From assembly GCA_040080145.1 (NCBI GenBank), contig JBEBJA010000216.1, positions 1 through 14,669 on the forward strand: a stretch of 14,669 nt of DNA. Reading direction: 5' to 3'. The notes beneath the pieces are model-generated. The model was not told where the DNA came from. It searched no databases and was given only the letters and a program-made list of their open reading frames with translations. Shown in pieces: positions 1 through 7,839 of the stretch. Numbering within the stretch: the first letter of the stretch is position 1; the number at the start of each line of letters is the position of its first letter. The position numbers and the translations under genes are program-made. The stretch comes from JANXVY01 sp040080145. Its GTDB lineage: Bacteria; Pseudomonadota; Alphaproteobacteria; Rhizobiales; Hyphomicrobiaceae.

Positions 1-1
1 T

Positions 2-37
2 TTGAGGGGTGACCCCTCAATCTCCCCTCTCTTTTTT
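2..37 (+). terminator. Hairpin with T-run, probable intrinsic terminator
   Basis: A perfect 8-bp stem (TTGAGGGG at 2-9, CCCCTCAA at 13-20, 3-base loop) is followed, after a pyrimidine-rich spacer, by six T at 32-37. On the plus strand this could end a gene lying left of the window. The T-run starts 12 bases after the stem, which is further than in a textbook terminator. It lies beyond the 3' end of the minus-strand NDUFA9-like gene and could also end that transcript. Confidence 0.45.
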
Positions 38-130
38 GGCCGAAGCGGGCTCGTCTAATGCGCGGCTGGGTCCTGTGTCTGCGCTCCACCGTGAAGGACG
101 CTGCAGCGCGCACGGGATCACAGTGTTTTG

Positions 131-1111
131 CTAGCCGCGATAGTGGCTGAACTGGCCGCGGGGTTTGAAGCGTTCGAGGTAGGCGGGGACCTGCGCTTCG
201 ATGGGGGTTGCTTGGGTGATGCCGAGGTCTGCCAGGGTGCGGCCATCGGCTTTGGCCTGTTCGCTGACGACGTTGTCGGTTTGCAGCGAGCGGACCTGAT
301 CGACGGTGAGGGGGCGCAGCGCGTTCGGTAGCGGCCAGGTCAGCAGGGCCTGGAGTTTTGCGGCCCAGAACGGCAGCCACATGTACATGCGCTTGTGGTC
401 GCTCCATTCCTGGGTTTTGTCGAGCAGTTCGCGGAAAGTCAGTACGGCAGGACCGCCGATTTCATAGGCCTTGCCGGGTTGACCCGCGCCTTCGGTTGCG
501 GCCTTGATGCTAGCTGCCAGGTCGCCGACGAACACGGGCTGGAACTTGGTTTTGCCGCCGCCGATCAGGGGCAGCATGGGTGACATGTTGGCGAGCGCTG
601 CGAAGCGGTTGAAGAACTGGTCTTCGGGGCCGAACACGATGGAGGGGCGCAGGATGATCGCGTCGGGGAATTCTTCGAGGACGGCACGTTCACCTTCGGC
701 TTTGGTGCGGGCGTAGTTCGATTTTCCCTTAAGGTCTGCGCCGATTGCCGAAATGTGGATCAGGCGCTGGACGCCGGCTTCGCGGGCGGCTTTGGCGACG
801 GCGCGGGCACCGTCGACATGGAGAGCATTGAAGGTCTGGGAGCCGGTGTTGGCGAGGACGCCGACGGTGTTGATGACGACATCGGCACCAGCGACGGCGC
901 GGGCGATGGAGGCGGGGAAGCGCAGGTTCGACTGAACCGCCATGATCTGGCCGACGCTGCCAAGCGGCTGGAGGTGGCCTGCGAGGTCGGGGCGGCGCTC
1001 TGCGGCGCGGATGCGCCATCCGGCGCGTGCGAGCGCACGCACGGTGTGACGGCCCACAAAACCCGATCCGCCGAATACGACCGCCAATTGTTCGCCTGCG
1101 CGCCCCGCCAT
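131..1111 (-). CDS. Complex I NDUFA9-family / NAD(P)-binding epimerase-like protein
   Basis: This 326-residue protein has an N-terminal Rossmann fold of the atypical (a5-type) short-chain dehydrogenase/epimerase class. The dinucleotide-binding motif GGSGFVG is at residues 14-20, a conserved NTVGVL strand end at 81-86, and a YxxxK pair (Y133, K137, in YARTKAEGE) at the position of the SDR catalytic pair. LRPSIVFGPEDQFFNRF at about 154-170 is typical of the NDUFA9 branch. By family knowledge these proteins bind NADPH and are related to the accessory NDUFA9 subunit of respiratory complex I; whether this one is a complex I subunit or a stand-alone protein is not shown here. The ATG at 1111 is preceded on the minus strand by a purine-rich GAGGGA. 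Length is normal for the family, and the tRNA-Leu gene behind it runs the other way. Confidence 0.88.
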   Translation of the reverse strand: MAGRAGEQLAVVFGGSGFVGRHTVRALARAGWRIRAAERRPDLAGHLQPLGSVGQIMAVQSNLRFPASIARAVAGADVVINTVGVLANTGSQTFNALHVDGARAVAKAAREAGVQRLIHISAIGADLKGKSNYARTKAEGERAVLEEFPDAIILRPSIVFGPEDQFFNRFAALANMSPMLPLIGGGKTKFQPVFVGDLAASIKAATEGAGQPGKAYEIGGPAVLTFRELLDKTQEWSDHKRMYMWLPFWAAKLQALLTWPLPNALRPLTVDQVRSLQTDNVVSEQAKADGRTLADLGITQATPIEAQVPAYLERFKPRGQFSHYRG

Positions 1112-1189
1112 GGTCTTCCCTCTTCAATCGCATTAGGTGTTGTTGCGAGCAATACACATGCCTGCCCACGCTGTGAAGGCGACCAGCGT

Positions 1190-1195
1190 ATTATA
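1190..1195 (-). promoter_or_regulatory. Possible -10 element for the NDUFA9-like gene
   Basis: The minus strand reads a perfect TATAAT about 80 bases upstream of the ATG at 1111. No convincing -35 hexamer lies at 16-18 bases; a TTGACG is present, but about 29 bases upstream. This is therefore only a candidate. Confidence 0.25.
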
Positions 1196-1286
1196 TGGAG
1201 TGGCACGGCGGGTTCTGCGACGGGCGTCAAACGACCGGATCATGCGACCGGCATGAATAAAGTCGCCAACTTTTCGAAATGCGGAA

Positions 1287-1315
1287 TTGACACGGGGCGA
1301 GGCTGCCACTAACCA
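1287..1315 (+). promoter_or_regulatory. Candidate promoter of tRNA-Leu
   Basis: A consensus -35 box TTGACA at 1287-1292 is followed after exactly 17 bases by TAACCA at 1310-1315, a weak -10. Transcription would begin about 7 bases before the mature tRNA 5' end at 1329, a sensible leader length. The call rests on the perfect -35 box and the geometry. Confidence 0.45.
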
Positions 1316-1328
1316 CAGCGGCTTGGTT

Positions 1329-1413
<85 letters not shown>

Positions 1414-1611
1414 TTTAATCATACATATCATTGAATTTGGGGTTCGGGTGGTTCGCGGGCGGGCTGGGACTCACCGTGGCCTTGCGGCGGTTTCAGGAGT
1501 TCGGCGGTAAGTGGCGTAGGCTGTACCTTGTAAGCTTTCGCGAGCTGACATCGGACGCTTGGTTTGTGCGATGGCAGAGGATCACTTTTAAGCCGGCCCA
1601 AGACGTGGACG

Positions 1612-1764
1612 CTACTGGGGATCATCCGGGCCGATGATCCGCCGCAAGATCTGCTGCTCTAGCGGACGGGGATCGGGGGTCGGCTGCTGGGCTGCGGCAC
1701 TAGCACTCAGAACGCATGATGCGCCAAGCAGGATCAGTTGTAGTAGGTTGCCGATGCGGGTCAT
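1612..1764 (-). CDS. Possible small exported peptide, family not recognised
   Basis: The minus strand encodes 50 residues beginning MTRIGNLL. It has a short charged start, a hydrophobic core (LLQLILLGASCVL) and a likely signal peptidase I site near SASAAA-QQ around residue 25. A short Pro/Gln/Arg-rich mature part follows and ends GPDDPQ. The third codon position is clearly GC-biased, as in the surrounding real genes, which favours coding. Against it, no Shine-Dalgarno is visible before the ATG, and only 33 bases separate it from the divergent ribonuclease D start. C17 is not in a good lipobox. A second open frame (1625 down to 1428) overlaps its end in another frame and is Pro-rich, so the gene may be the front part of a longer, frameshifted one. 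Confidence 0.4.
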   Translation of the reverse strand: MTRIGNLLQLILLGASCVLSASAAAQQPTPDPRPLEQQILRRIIGPDDPQ

Positions 1765-1797
1765 TTGCGCAACAGGTTCAACAGGTTGGAATTTTCC

Positions 1798-2418
1798 ATG
1801 GTCTCCCCACTCATTAAGCTGCATCAGGGCGATCTGCCCGCAAATCTGACGTTTACCGGCAGTGTGGCGATAGATTCCGAGACGCTGGGGCTCAATCCAC
1901 ACCGGGACCGGCTCTGCCTCGTGCAGCTTTCGGCGGGGGACGGCACCGCGCATCTCGTGCAGTTTGACGGGAAGGACTATTCGGCACCGCGATTAAAGGC
2001 GTTGTTGACCGATCCGAAGGTGTTGAAGATCTTTCACTTTGCGCGGTTCGATGTGGCGGTGATGCAGAAGTATCTAAGCGTTACCACGTCACCGATCTAT
2101 TGCACAAAGATCGCGTCCAAGCTGGTGCGGACCTATACCGACCGGCATGGGCTCAAGGATTTGTGCAACGAATTGCTGGGAATAGAGTTGTCCAAGCAGC
2201 AACAAAGCTCGGACTGGGGAGCTGAAAAGCTCACCGATCAGCAGCGGTTCTATGCCGCCTCTGACGTGCTGCATCTGCACGCCATGAAGGCGAAGCTCGA
2301 TATGATGATGGACCGTGAAGGACGGCGGGTTTTTGCGGAAGCGGCGTTCGGGTTCTTGCCGACGCGGGCGGCGCTCGATCTGGCGGGCTTTCCCGAGGAT
2401 GATATTTTCTCGCATTGA
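1798..2418 (+). CDS. rnd: Ribonuclease D-type 3'-5' exonuclease
   Basis: This 206-residue protein consists only of a DnaQ-like DEDDy exonuclease domain. Exo I is D26-x-E28 in IDSETLGL. Exo II ends at D85 in HFARFDVAV. Exo III is Y152...D156 in YAASDVLHLH. The block KQQQSSDWG at about 133-141 is typical of the short alphaproteobacterial RNase D group. These enzymes lack the C-terminal HRDC domains of the E. coli enzyme (about 375 residues), so the small size is normal for this lineage. The family trims RNA 3' ends, including tRNA precursors, using two metal ions; this is family knowledge. The ATG at 1798 was chosen because homologues typically begin just before an LHxGDLP-like segment, which here starts at residue 8. 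A TTG at 1765 would add 11 poorly supported residues. Confidence 0.93.
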   Translation: MVSPLIKLHQGDLPANLTFTGSVAIDSETLGLNPHRDRLCLVQLSAGDGTAHLVQFDGKDYSAPRLKALLTDPKVLKIFHFARFDVAVMQKYLSVTTSPIYCTKIASKLVRTYTDRHGLKDLCNELLGIELSKQQQSSDWGAEKLTDQQRFYAASDVLHLHAMKAKLDMMMDREGRRVFAEAAFGFLPTRAALDLAGFPEDDIFSH

Positions 2419-2613
2419 GCCGCTTAACTCAGTCCATTTTTTGCAATCTAAGATGGAATAGGTTCCGTGCCGGATCGTTATCCGGCGGGGTATGCGTCGT
2501 GTTGACTAGTACTGCCCCGGACGAAGCAGTTTTTGCTGCGGAGCAATATCAGGTCATCAACACTCCAAATGGTTCTGCCATGAACCAAGCGGGGTCGGGC
2601 CATGGAGCATAAT

Positions 2614-2910
2614 ATGCCAACGGATTTCATTACCAATCAGATTGACGCGACGATCGGCAAAAACTTGAGGAAGATCAGGGTCGAACGGCAAGTGAGCAGG
2701 GCGCAAGTGGCGCGCTGGTTGCATCAGGACGAAGCGTTCGTCGCTGGTCTGGAGCGTGGTCATGTCCGGCTTCGGGCTTCGGCAATGTTCGTCCTGGCAG
2801 AACGGTTTGGAGTGCGGATTAGTACGTTTTTCTGCGGTGCCCCTGGTCAAATGACCGCCAATGAGGGGTGCGGGGACGTGCGGCGTGATCTGAAAGCCGC
2901 AAGTTTCTAG
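2614..2910 (+). CDS. XRE-family helix-turn-helix regulator
   Basis: This 98-residue protein carries a single Cro/CI-type HTH domain at about residues 13-72. It begins IGKNLRKIR, has recognition-helix region LHQDEAFVAGLERG, and ends with the LAERFGV segment that closes many XRE domains. A short 25-residue tail of no recognised fold follows. It is presumably a cytoplasmic DNA-binding repressor or activator; the target is unknown. The start at 2614 is favoured because GGAG (2604-2607) lies six bases before it. An ATG at 2602 would add four residues and has only a G-rich stretch upstream. It stands alone between rnd and the lpt block, on the same strand, about 100 bases before the LptC-A gene, so it could be a local regulator, but nothing in the sequence proves that. 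Confidence 0.75.
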   Translation: MPTDFITNQIDATIGKNLRKIRVERQVSRAQVARWLHQDEAFVAGLERGHVRLRASAMFVLAERFGVRISTFFCGAPGQMTANEGCGDVRRDLKAASF

Positions 2911-2918
2911 CAAGGATC

Positions 2919-2945
2919 TTGCCAGCTTGAGTTTAGCCGTACAAT
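2919..2945 (+). promoter_or_regulatory. Candidate promoter of the lpt-rpoN block
   Basis: TTGCCA (2919-2924) and TACAAT (2940-2945) are each one base from the sigma-70 consensus but are only 15 bases apart, shorter than ideal. They lie in the gap between the XRE gene and the LptC-A gene, where a promoter for the envelope block would be expected. Confidence 0.35.
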
Positions 2946-3017
2946 CGACCAAGTTGACGGCGAAGAGGGGGAGAGATTCGTAACCCCTGCCCGCTCCTGG
3001 TTCATTCGACGGCATTC

Positions 3018-5033
3018 ATGGCCAATCTAGCGATATTGACGGACGACGATCAGGCCCGTGCGCGCGACGACCGCGTTGCGGGGCATGGCATCGTGCTGGC
3101 CGGTGACCGGACGCGGGAGTTCCGACGGGCGCGGACGCACAGTGTTCTGGTGCGGCTGTTGCGTTGGGGATGCCCTTTGTCGGCGGTCGGGATGGCTGCG
3201 CTGTATGTTTCGACGATGCTTGAGACGGCGGGCTATGGAAAGCCTGCGATTCCACCGAGTATTACGCCGACGCTCTCCAAAGATTTCGCGATGGACAACC
3301 CCCGGTATGAGGGGTTCACGAAGGATGGCGGTAAGTATGTTGTCACCGCCAAGACCGCACTGCCGGATTTCAATAATCCAACCCAGATTCAACTGAATGG
3401 AATCGTCGGCGAAATGTTCGACGCGCGGAAGTCGCGAACGGATTTTACCGCAGGGCGCGGCCTCTACGACACCAAAGCGGATCAACTCGATTTGACCGAG
3501 GGGATCAGCGTCGTCACCCAGTCCGGCATGAACGTGCAGCTGCAGATTGCGACGATGCACACAAAGGCTGGCACGCTGACTTCGGATGCGCCGGTCAAGG
3601 TCGAGATGCCGACGGGGGTGATTACGGCGAACAGGCTGAACTTGAACCAGAAAACGCGCGATATTGCATTTGCTGATTCGGTTGTTGCGCACCTCCTGCC
3701 GCCAGCGAAGCCTGAAGCTGTGGGGGGCACCGCTGCTCCTGTTGCCAAGGGTAAGGAGTTGGCGGCGTTCGGGAATGCGAATGCGCCTGTCGATGTGACG
3801 GCAGACCGGCTCGATGTGCATGACAACGCTAAGAGTGCGCAGTTTTCTGGAAATGTCCGGGCGGTTCAGGGGGCGGCGCAGATCGAGACCAATGTGCTTG
3901 AGATCGCCTACGAGAGCGGCAAGGCGAAGGTTGAAAGCGGTGCAGAGCCTGCTGGTGATGGAGCTGTCGCGCCGGTGGCTGCCGATCCCGCGGCGGCGGC
4001 AAAGATCAAGCGGATCGTTGCGCCGGGGCCTGTTGTCATGACGCAGGGGACCGGGGATCGCGTAACCGGCAATTCGGCCGAATTCGATGCGGCGGCCTTG
4101 TCGGCGACGGTGACCGGAAGCGTGGTGATGACGTCGGGCGTTGATAAGCGCGCGACAGCGGAAAAGGCCGAGTTTCAGTCGAAGACGGATGGAATCGAGC
4201 TGTCGGGCAATGTGGTTGTGAATTCGGGCCGGAATGAGCTGCGGGGCCGCCGGTTGAGCGTCAATCGCAAGGCTGGGACGACCTTGCTGACGGCGGCGGC
4301 GGAGAACGGCTTGCCAAAGAGCCGGATCTTTGCGCGACTGTATCAGGGTGACGGGCAGCCGGCGAAGGCTGCGCCGAAGAAGTCCGAAGTTGCCGAGGCG
4401 GCGGCTGCAGCAGGGGCCGCAGCCGGGATGGGGTTTGCGACGTTCAAAACCGATCCCAATTCGCCGGTCGATATAGAGGCGGACAAGCTCGCGGTCGACG
4501 ATGGGAAGAAGCAGGCGGTGTTTTCTGGCGACGTCAAGGCGGCGCAGGGCGATTTCGTGATCCGGACGGGAGAGTTACATGCGGTTTACAGTGGCGAGGC
4601 GGGGCTTGCGAGCGTGTCGGCCCCAGCCGGTGACAAGCCGAAAGTGCCGGCGCAGCTGACGAAGATCGAGGCCAAGGGCAAAGTGATCGTGGCGTCGAAG
4701 CAGAACCAGCAGGTGACGGGCGATTGGGCGACGTTTGATATGAAGGCCAACACCGTTGTGGTCGGGGGGAAGGAAGTCATTCTGACCCAGGATAAGAACA
4801 TCGTGACTTGTAACAAGCTCTTGATCGACATGACGTCTGGGCTGAGCCGCTGCATTACAGAAAGCGTTGCGGGCAAAGGGGAAACGGCGGGTCCAGGTAA
4901 AAGAGGGCGCGCGTCGGTGATCTTTTATCCGCAGGAGCGGCAGAAGGGGACGATTGCGCCGGTCAAGCCTGCTGCGCCGGTCAACCCTGCTTCAAGCAGT
5001 TGGGAGTCGGCGGTGGAGCCCAACAAGAATTGA
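3018..5033 (+). CDS. lptC/lptA: Fused LptC-LptA-type lipopolysaccharide transport bridge protein
   Basis: This is a 671-residue single frame where separate lptC and lptA genes (about 200 residues each) are usual. Residues 1-45 are charged and cytoplasmic. About 47-66 is the only membrane segment. About 90-228 is an LptC-like region (NPRYEGFTKDGGKYVVTA, then the IQLNGIVGEMFD strand). About 256-430 is a first OstA/LptA-like region beginning APVDVTADRLDV and continuing AQFSGNVRAVQGA. An Ala-rich linker covers about 446-474. About 482-620 is a second LptA-like region beginning SPVDIEADKLAV with AVFSGDVKAAQGD at the matching place. It ends RASVIFYPQE plus a Pro-rich tail. By family knowledge these beta-jellyroll domains carry lipopolysaccharide across the periplasm from LptB2FG to LptDE. 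Here the bridge would be tethered by one helix. lptB follows 64 bases downstream. The ATG at 3018 has only a weak ribosome site. Confidence 0.85.
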   Translation: MANLAILTDDDQARARDDRVAGHGIVLAGDRTREFRRARTHSVLVRLLRWGCPLSAVGMAALYVSTMLETAGYGKPAIPPSITPTLSKDFAMDNPRYEGFTKDGGKYVVTAKTALPDFNNPTQIQLNGIVGEMFDARKSRTDFTAGRGLYDTKADQLDLTEGISVVTQSGMNVQLQIATMHTKAGTLTSDAPVKVEMPTGVITANRLNLNQKTRDIAFADSVVAHLLPPAKPEAVGGTAAPVAKGKELAAFGNANAPVDVTADRLDVHDNAKSAQFSGNVRAVQGAAQIETNVLEIAYESGKAKVESGAEPAGDGAVAPVAADPAAAAKIKRIVAPGPVVMTQGTGDRVTGNSAEFDAAALSATVTGSVVMTSGVDKRATAEKAEFQSKTDGIELSGNVVVNSGRNELRGRRLSVNRKAGTTLLTAAAENGLPKSRIFARLYQGDGQPAKAAPKKSEVAEAAAAAGAAAGMGFATFKTDPNSPVDIEADKLAVDDGKKQAVFSGDVKAAQGDFVIRTGELHAVYSGEAGLASVSAPAGDKPKVPAQLTKIEAKGKVIVASKQNQQVTGDWATFDMKANTVVVGGKEVILTQDKNIVTCNKLLIDMTSGLSRCITESVAGKGETAGPGKRGRASVIFYPQERQKGTIAPVKPAAPVNPASSSWESAVEPNKN

Positions 5034-5097
5034 CGGTCGCCCGGCCCCCAACAGGACATAGTGTTGGAGCGCGTTTGTGCGTAAACAATAGCGGGCG

Positions 5098-5967
5098 ATG
5101 TATGAGGGCTGGTTTGTGAGATTTTTTCCACTGAAGACGCAGATACCCGACGATGGCGGTGCGTCACCGTATGGTGCAGATCAGGGCTATGGGTCCGAAG
5201 GGTCGCAGGTGAGCTACCTCGATGAGGCGGTTGGCGGCGAGGGCTGGTTGACGGCGTCTGACGTCAAGAAGTCGTACAAGAAGCGTATGGTCGTAAAAGG
5301 CGTGAGCCTTGCGGTTGGGCGCGGCGAAAGCGTTGGGCTGCTGGGGCCTAATGGCGCGGGTAAGACGACGGTTTTCTACATGATTACCGGCCTCGTTCCG
5401 GCCGACGAAGGTGCGATTACAATCGACGGGCGCAACGTCACGCGGTTGCCGATGTACCGGCGGGCGCGGCTTGGCATCGGGTATCTGCCGCAAGAGCAGT
5501 CGATTTTTCGCGGTCTGACGGTTGAGCAGAACATCATGGCCGTGCTTGAGTTGGTCGAGCCTAAGAAGAAGGCGCGCCAGGAACAACTCGATAGTTTGCT
5601 GGAGGAATTTCATATCACGCGGCTGCGGAAGTCGCCGTCGATTGCGTTGTCGGGCGGCGAGCGGCGGCGGTGTGAGATTGCCCGCGCGCTGGCGTCGCGG
5701 CCGTCTTTCATTCTGCTGGATGAGCCGTTTGCCGGCATCGACCCGATCGCGGTGGGCGATATTCAACAGCTGGTGCGGCACTTGACCGATCGTGGCATCG
5801 GGGTTCTGATCACGGATCACAACGTGCGTGAGACGCTGAGCCTGATCGACAGGGCGTACATCATTTATGATGGTCAAGTTCTGACACAAGGTAAGCCTTC
5901 AGAAGTGATAAATAACGAGGACGTGAAGCGGGTGTACTTGGGGGATATGTTCGTTAACGACCGTTGA
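5098..5967 (+). CDS. lptB: Lipopolysaccharide export ATP-binding protein LptB
   Basis: This 289-residue ABC ATPase should act as a cytoplasmic dimer that powers LptFG extraction of lipopolysaccharide. All motifs are present: Walker A GPNGAGKT (83-90), Q-loop glutamine in LPQEQSIF (Q132), signature LSGGERRR (184-191), Walker B FILLDEP (204-210), D-loop AGIDP (212-216) and H-loop H241. LSGGERRRCEIARAL and the closing VKRVYLG are typical of LptB rather than of other ABC ATPases. The ABC domain begins near residue 50, so the N-terminus is about 45 residues longer than in the 240-residue E. coli protein. That extra part is Gly/Asp-rich and may be real or may reflect a later start (for instance the GTG at 5212). 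A GCGGGCG run precedes the ATG. lptF and lptG are not in this window. Confidence 0.96.
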   Translation: MYEGWFVRFFPLKTQIPDDGGASPYGADQGYGSEGSQVSYLDEAVGGEGWLTASDVKKSYKKRMVVKGVSLAVGRGESVGLLGPNGAGKTTVFYMITGLVPADEGAITIDGRNVTRLPMYRRARLGIGYLPQEQSIFRGLTVEQNIMAVLELVEPKKKARQEQLDSLLEEFHITRLRKSPSIALSGGERRRCEIARALASRPSFILLDEPFAGIDPIAVGDIQQLVRHLTDRGIGVLITDHNVRETLSLIDRAYIIYDGQVLTQGKPSEVINNEDVKRVYLGDMFVNDR

Positions 5968-6015
5968 GTACGCTGACGCTCGTCAGTTGGAAGAAAGGGT
6001 CAAGGGTTCAAGGGG

Positions 6016-7575
6016 ATGGCACTATCGGCGAAAATGGAGATGCGGCAGGGCCAGCAGCTGGTGATGACACCACAGCTGCAGCAGGCGATCCGTCTTCTTC
6101 AGTTGTCCAACCTTGAACTGAACCAATTCATAGATTCCGAGCTGGAGCGTAATCCCCTGCTCGAGCGCGAAGACCCCAATACCGCGCCGGTCGAGCGGCC
6201 TGATGTGCCGGTTGAGGCGGTAGAACGGGTTGACAGCCGCCCAGAAGCGGATGCGTCCGAGGATTCCTGGCTTGATCTTGCCAAGCCTGCGGCAGATCCG
6301 GTGGCTGCGCTCGATACCGATCATGAGAATATCTGTCCCGACACGGCGCCTGGCGATTATGCGCAGGAAGCGGGAAGTTCAGCGCTTGCTGGCAGTACGT
6401 TTGCGAATGCACGCCAGGTTGGATCGAGTTTTTCAGACGACGACTATAATTTGGAGTCGTTCGTTGCTTCCGAGATTTCGCTGAAGGATCATCTTACGCA
6501 GCAGCTGCCGCTGGCGTTGCCGGATCAAGCCGACCTGATGATCGGGCAGAATTTGATCGATCTGGTGGACGAGGCAGGATACATGCCCGCTGACCTGGGG
6601 GTGATCGCCGAACGGCTCGGGACGGATGATGCTCATGTGTCGCGGGTTCTGGCGACGCTGCAGACGTTTGACCCGCCAGGGGTGTTTGCACGTTCGCTAG
6701 CTGAATGCCTTGCGCTGCAACTCAAAGAGCAGAATCGCTATGATCCTCAAATTGCTTTGTTTTTGGCGAATCTGAATTTGCTCGCCACGCATAACATGGC
6801 CGCGCTTCGTAAGGCGGTCGGGTGCGATATGGACGAGCTTGATGATATGATCGGCGAGATCAAGCATCTCAATCCGAAGCCGGGATTGCAGTTTGGCTCG
6901 GTGCAAGTGCAGCCGGTGGTTCCTGATGTTTACGTGCGGGCGGCGTTCGACGGCAGTTGGCACATTGAGCTCAACAGCGATACGCTGCCGCGCGTGCTGG
7001 TCAACCGGAACTATTTTGCCCGAGTCTCGAAAACATCGACCGCGGATCGAGATAAGACGTATCTGCTGGAGTGCCTGCAGACGGCGAATTGGCTGGTCAA
7101 AAGCCTGGATCAGCGCGCCCGTACAATCCTGCGTGTGTCGGAAGAAATCGTGCGCCAGCAAGACGCATTCTTTATGTATGGCGTGCAACACCTGCGACCG
7201 CTCAATCTCAAGACGGTTGCGGATGCGATCTCGATGCACGAATCGACCGTGTCGCGGGTGACGTCGAATAAATACATGGCGACGCCGCGCGGGATATTCG
7301 AGCTGAAGTATTTCTTTACATCGTCAATTCAATCGGCGGGCGAAGGTGAAGCCCATTCGTCGGAAGCCGTGCGGCACCGCATCAAACAGATGATCGAGGC
7401 GGAGACGGCGCGCGGTGTACTGTCGGATGACAAAATCGTCGAAAAGCTCAAGTCCGACGGGATAGATATAGCCCGGCGGACGGTTGCAAAATACCGCGAA
7501 GCCCTGCGAATTCCGTCTTCGGTGCAGCGCCGCAGAGAGAAGAAAATTACCGAACATGCGATGCGTTCGGCATGA
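6016..7575 (+). CDS. rpoN: RNA polymerase sigma-54 factor RpoN
   Basis: This 519-residue protein has the full sigma-54 layout. Region I (1-50) is Gln/Leu-rich (MTPQLQQAIRLLQLSNLEL), the part that contacts activators and blocks open-complex formation. Region II is acidic (about 51-150). The core-binding domain covers about 150-335. A helix-turn-helix region with HESTVSRVTSNKY lies near 396-420. The invariant RpoN box ARRTVAKYRE is at 486-495 and reads the -24 element. It recruits core polymerase to -24/-12 promoters and needs an AAA+ activator such as NtrC, as known for the family. AAGGG at 6002-6006 lies nine bases before the ATG; a second AAGGGG directly abuts it. The 48-base gap from lptB suggests co-transcription. 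Confidence 0.97.
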   Translation: MALSAKMEMRQGQQLVMTPQLQQAIRLLQLSNLELNQFIDSELERNPLLEREDPNTAPVERPDVPVEAVERVDSRPEADASEDSWLDLAKPAADPVAALDTDHENICPDTAPGDYAQEAGSSALAGSTFANARQVGSSFSDDDYNLESFVASEISLKDHLTQQLPLALPDQADLMIGQNLIDLVDEAGYMPADLGVIAERLGTDDAHVSRVLATLQTFDPPGVFARSLAECLALQLKEQNRYDPQIALFLANLNLLATHNMAALRKAVGCDMDELDDMIGEIKHLNPKPGLQFGSVQVQPVVPDVYVRAAFDGSWHIELNSDTLPRVLVNRNYFARVSKTSTADRDKTYLLECLQTANWLVKSLDQRARTILRVSEEIVRQQDAFFMYGVQHLRPLNLKTVADAISMHESTVSRVTSNKYMATPRGIFELKYFFTSSIQSAGEGEAHSSEAVRHRIKQMIEAETARGVLSDDKIVEKLKSDGIDIARRTVAKYREALRIPSSVQRRREKKITEHAMRSA

Positions 7576-7636
7576 TGCCAGGATGGCGTTCAACGTGCGT
7601 TTGCTGTGCGTGATGCGATTTATGTAACGGAGAATT

Positions 7637-7692
7637 CTGTCACAATTTCAAGACATGCGTGAATTGACAGCATTGACGACCCACTCTAGCCT
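7637..7692 (+). promoter_or_regulatory. Candidate hpf promoter overlapped by an inverted repeat
   Basis: The 264-base gap 7576-7839 between rpoN and hpf holds a consensus -35 TTGACA (7664-7669). Seventeen bases later comes TAGCCT (7687-7692), a weak -10 matching at T1, A2 and T6. The -35 box lies in the right arm of an imperfect inverted repeat (CTGTCA at 7637-7642, TGACAG at 7665-7670, with partly paired AATT/TTCA inside). Transcripts would carry a leader of about 140 bases before hpf. I see no gene in the rest of the gap. The arrangement suggests hpf can be expressed apart from rpoN; any regulator is unknown. Confidence 0.4.
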
Positions 7693-7839
7693 TTATCAAC
7701 CCGCCTCGTTCGATCCGTTGAAAATCTTAGATTTCCGCACGAAGTTACCGTTAGCGAGACCTCGATGATTCCACCCCATAATCTGCGAACCGCCGAAACT
7801 TCTAGCCTCACTCCCAACTCGCAGCGTTAGGACCACTTC

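Noticed and set aside
1201..1220. TGGCAC stretch resembling a sigma-54 -24 element
   Set aside because: No matching -12 element (TTGC) at the required spacing; with rpoN nearby it was worth checking, but the match fails.
729..1230. Long open frames overlapping the NDUFA9-like gene in other frames on both strands
   Set aside because: They are Arg/Pro/Ala-rich, lack any family pattern and lie over a well-supported gene; such open frames are expected in GC-rich DNA.
1414..1430. tRNA-Leu 3' end considered as an integrated-element attachment site
   Set aside because: No integrase gene and no repeat of the tRNA 3' end was seen in the window.
2415..2612. 65-residue open frame between rnd and the XRE gene
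   Set aside because: It begins with a TTG overlapping the rnd stop, has no recognised pattern and no ribosome site of note.
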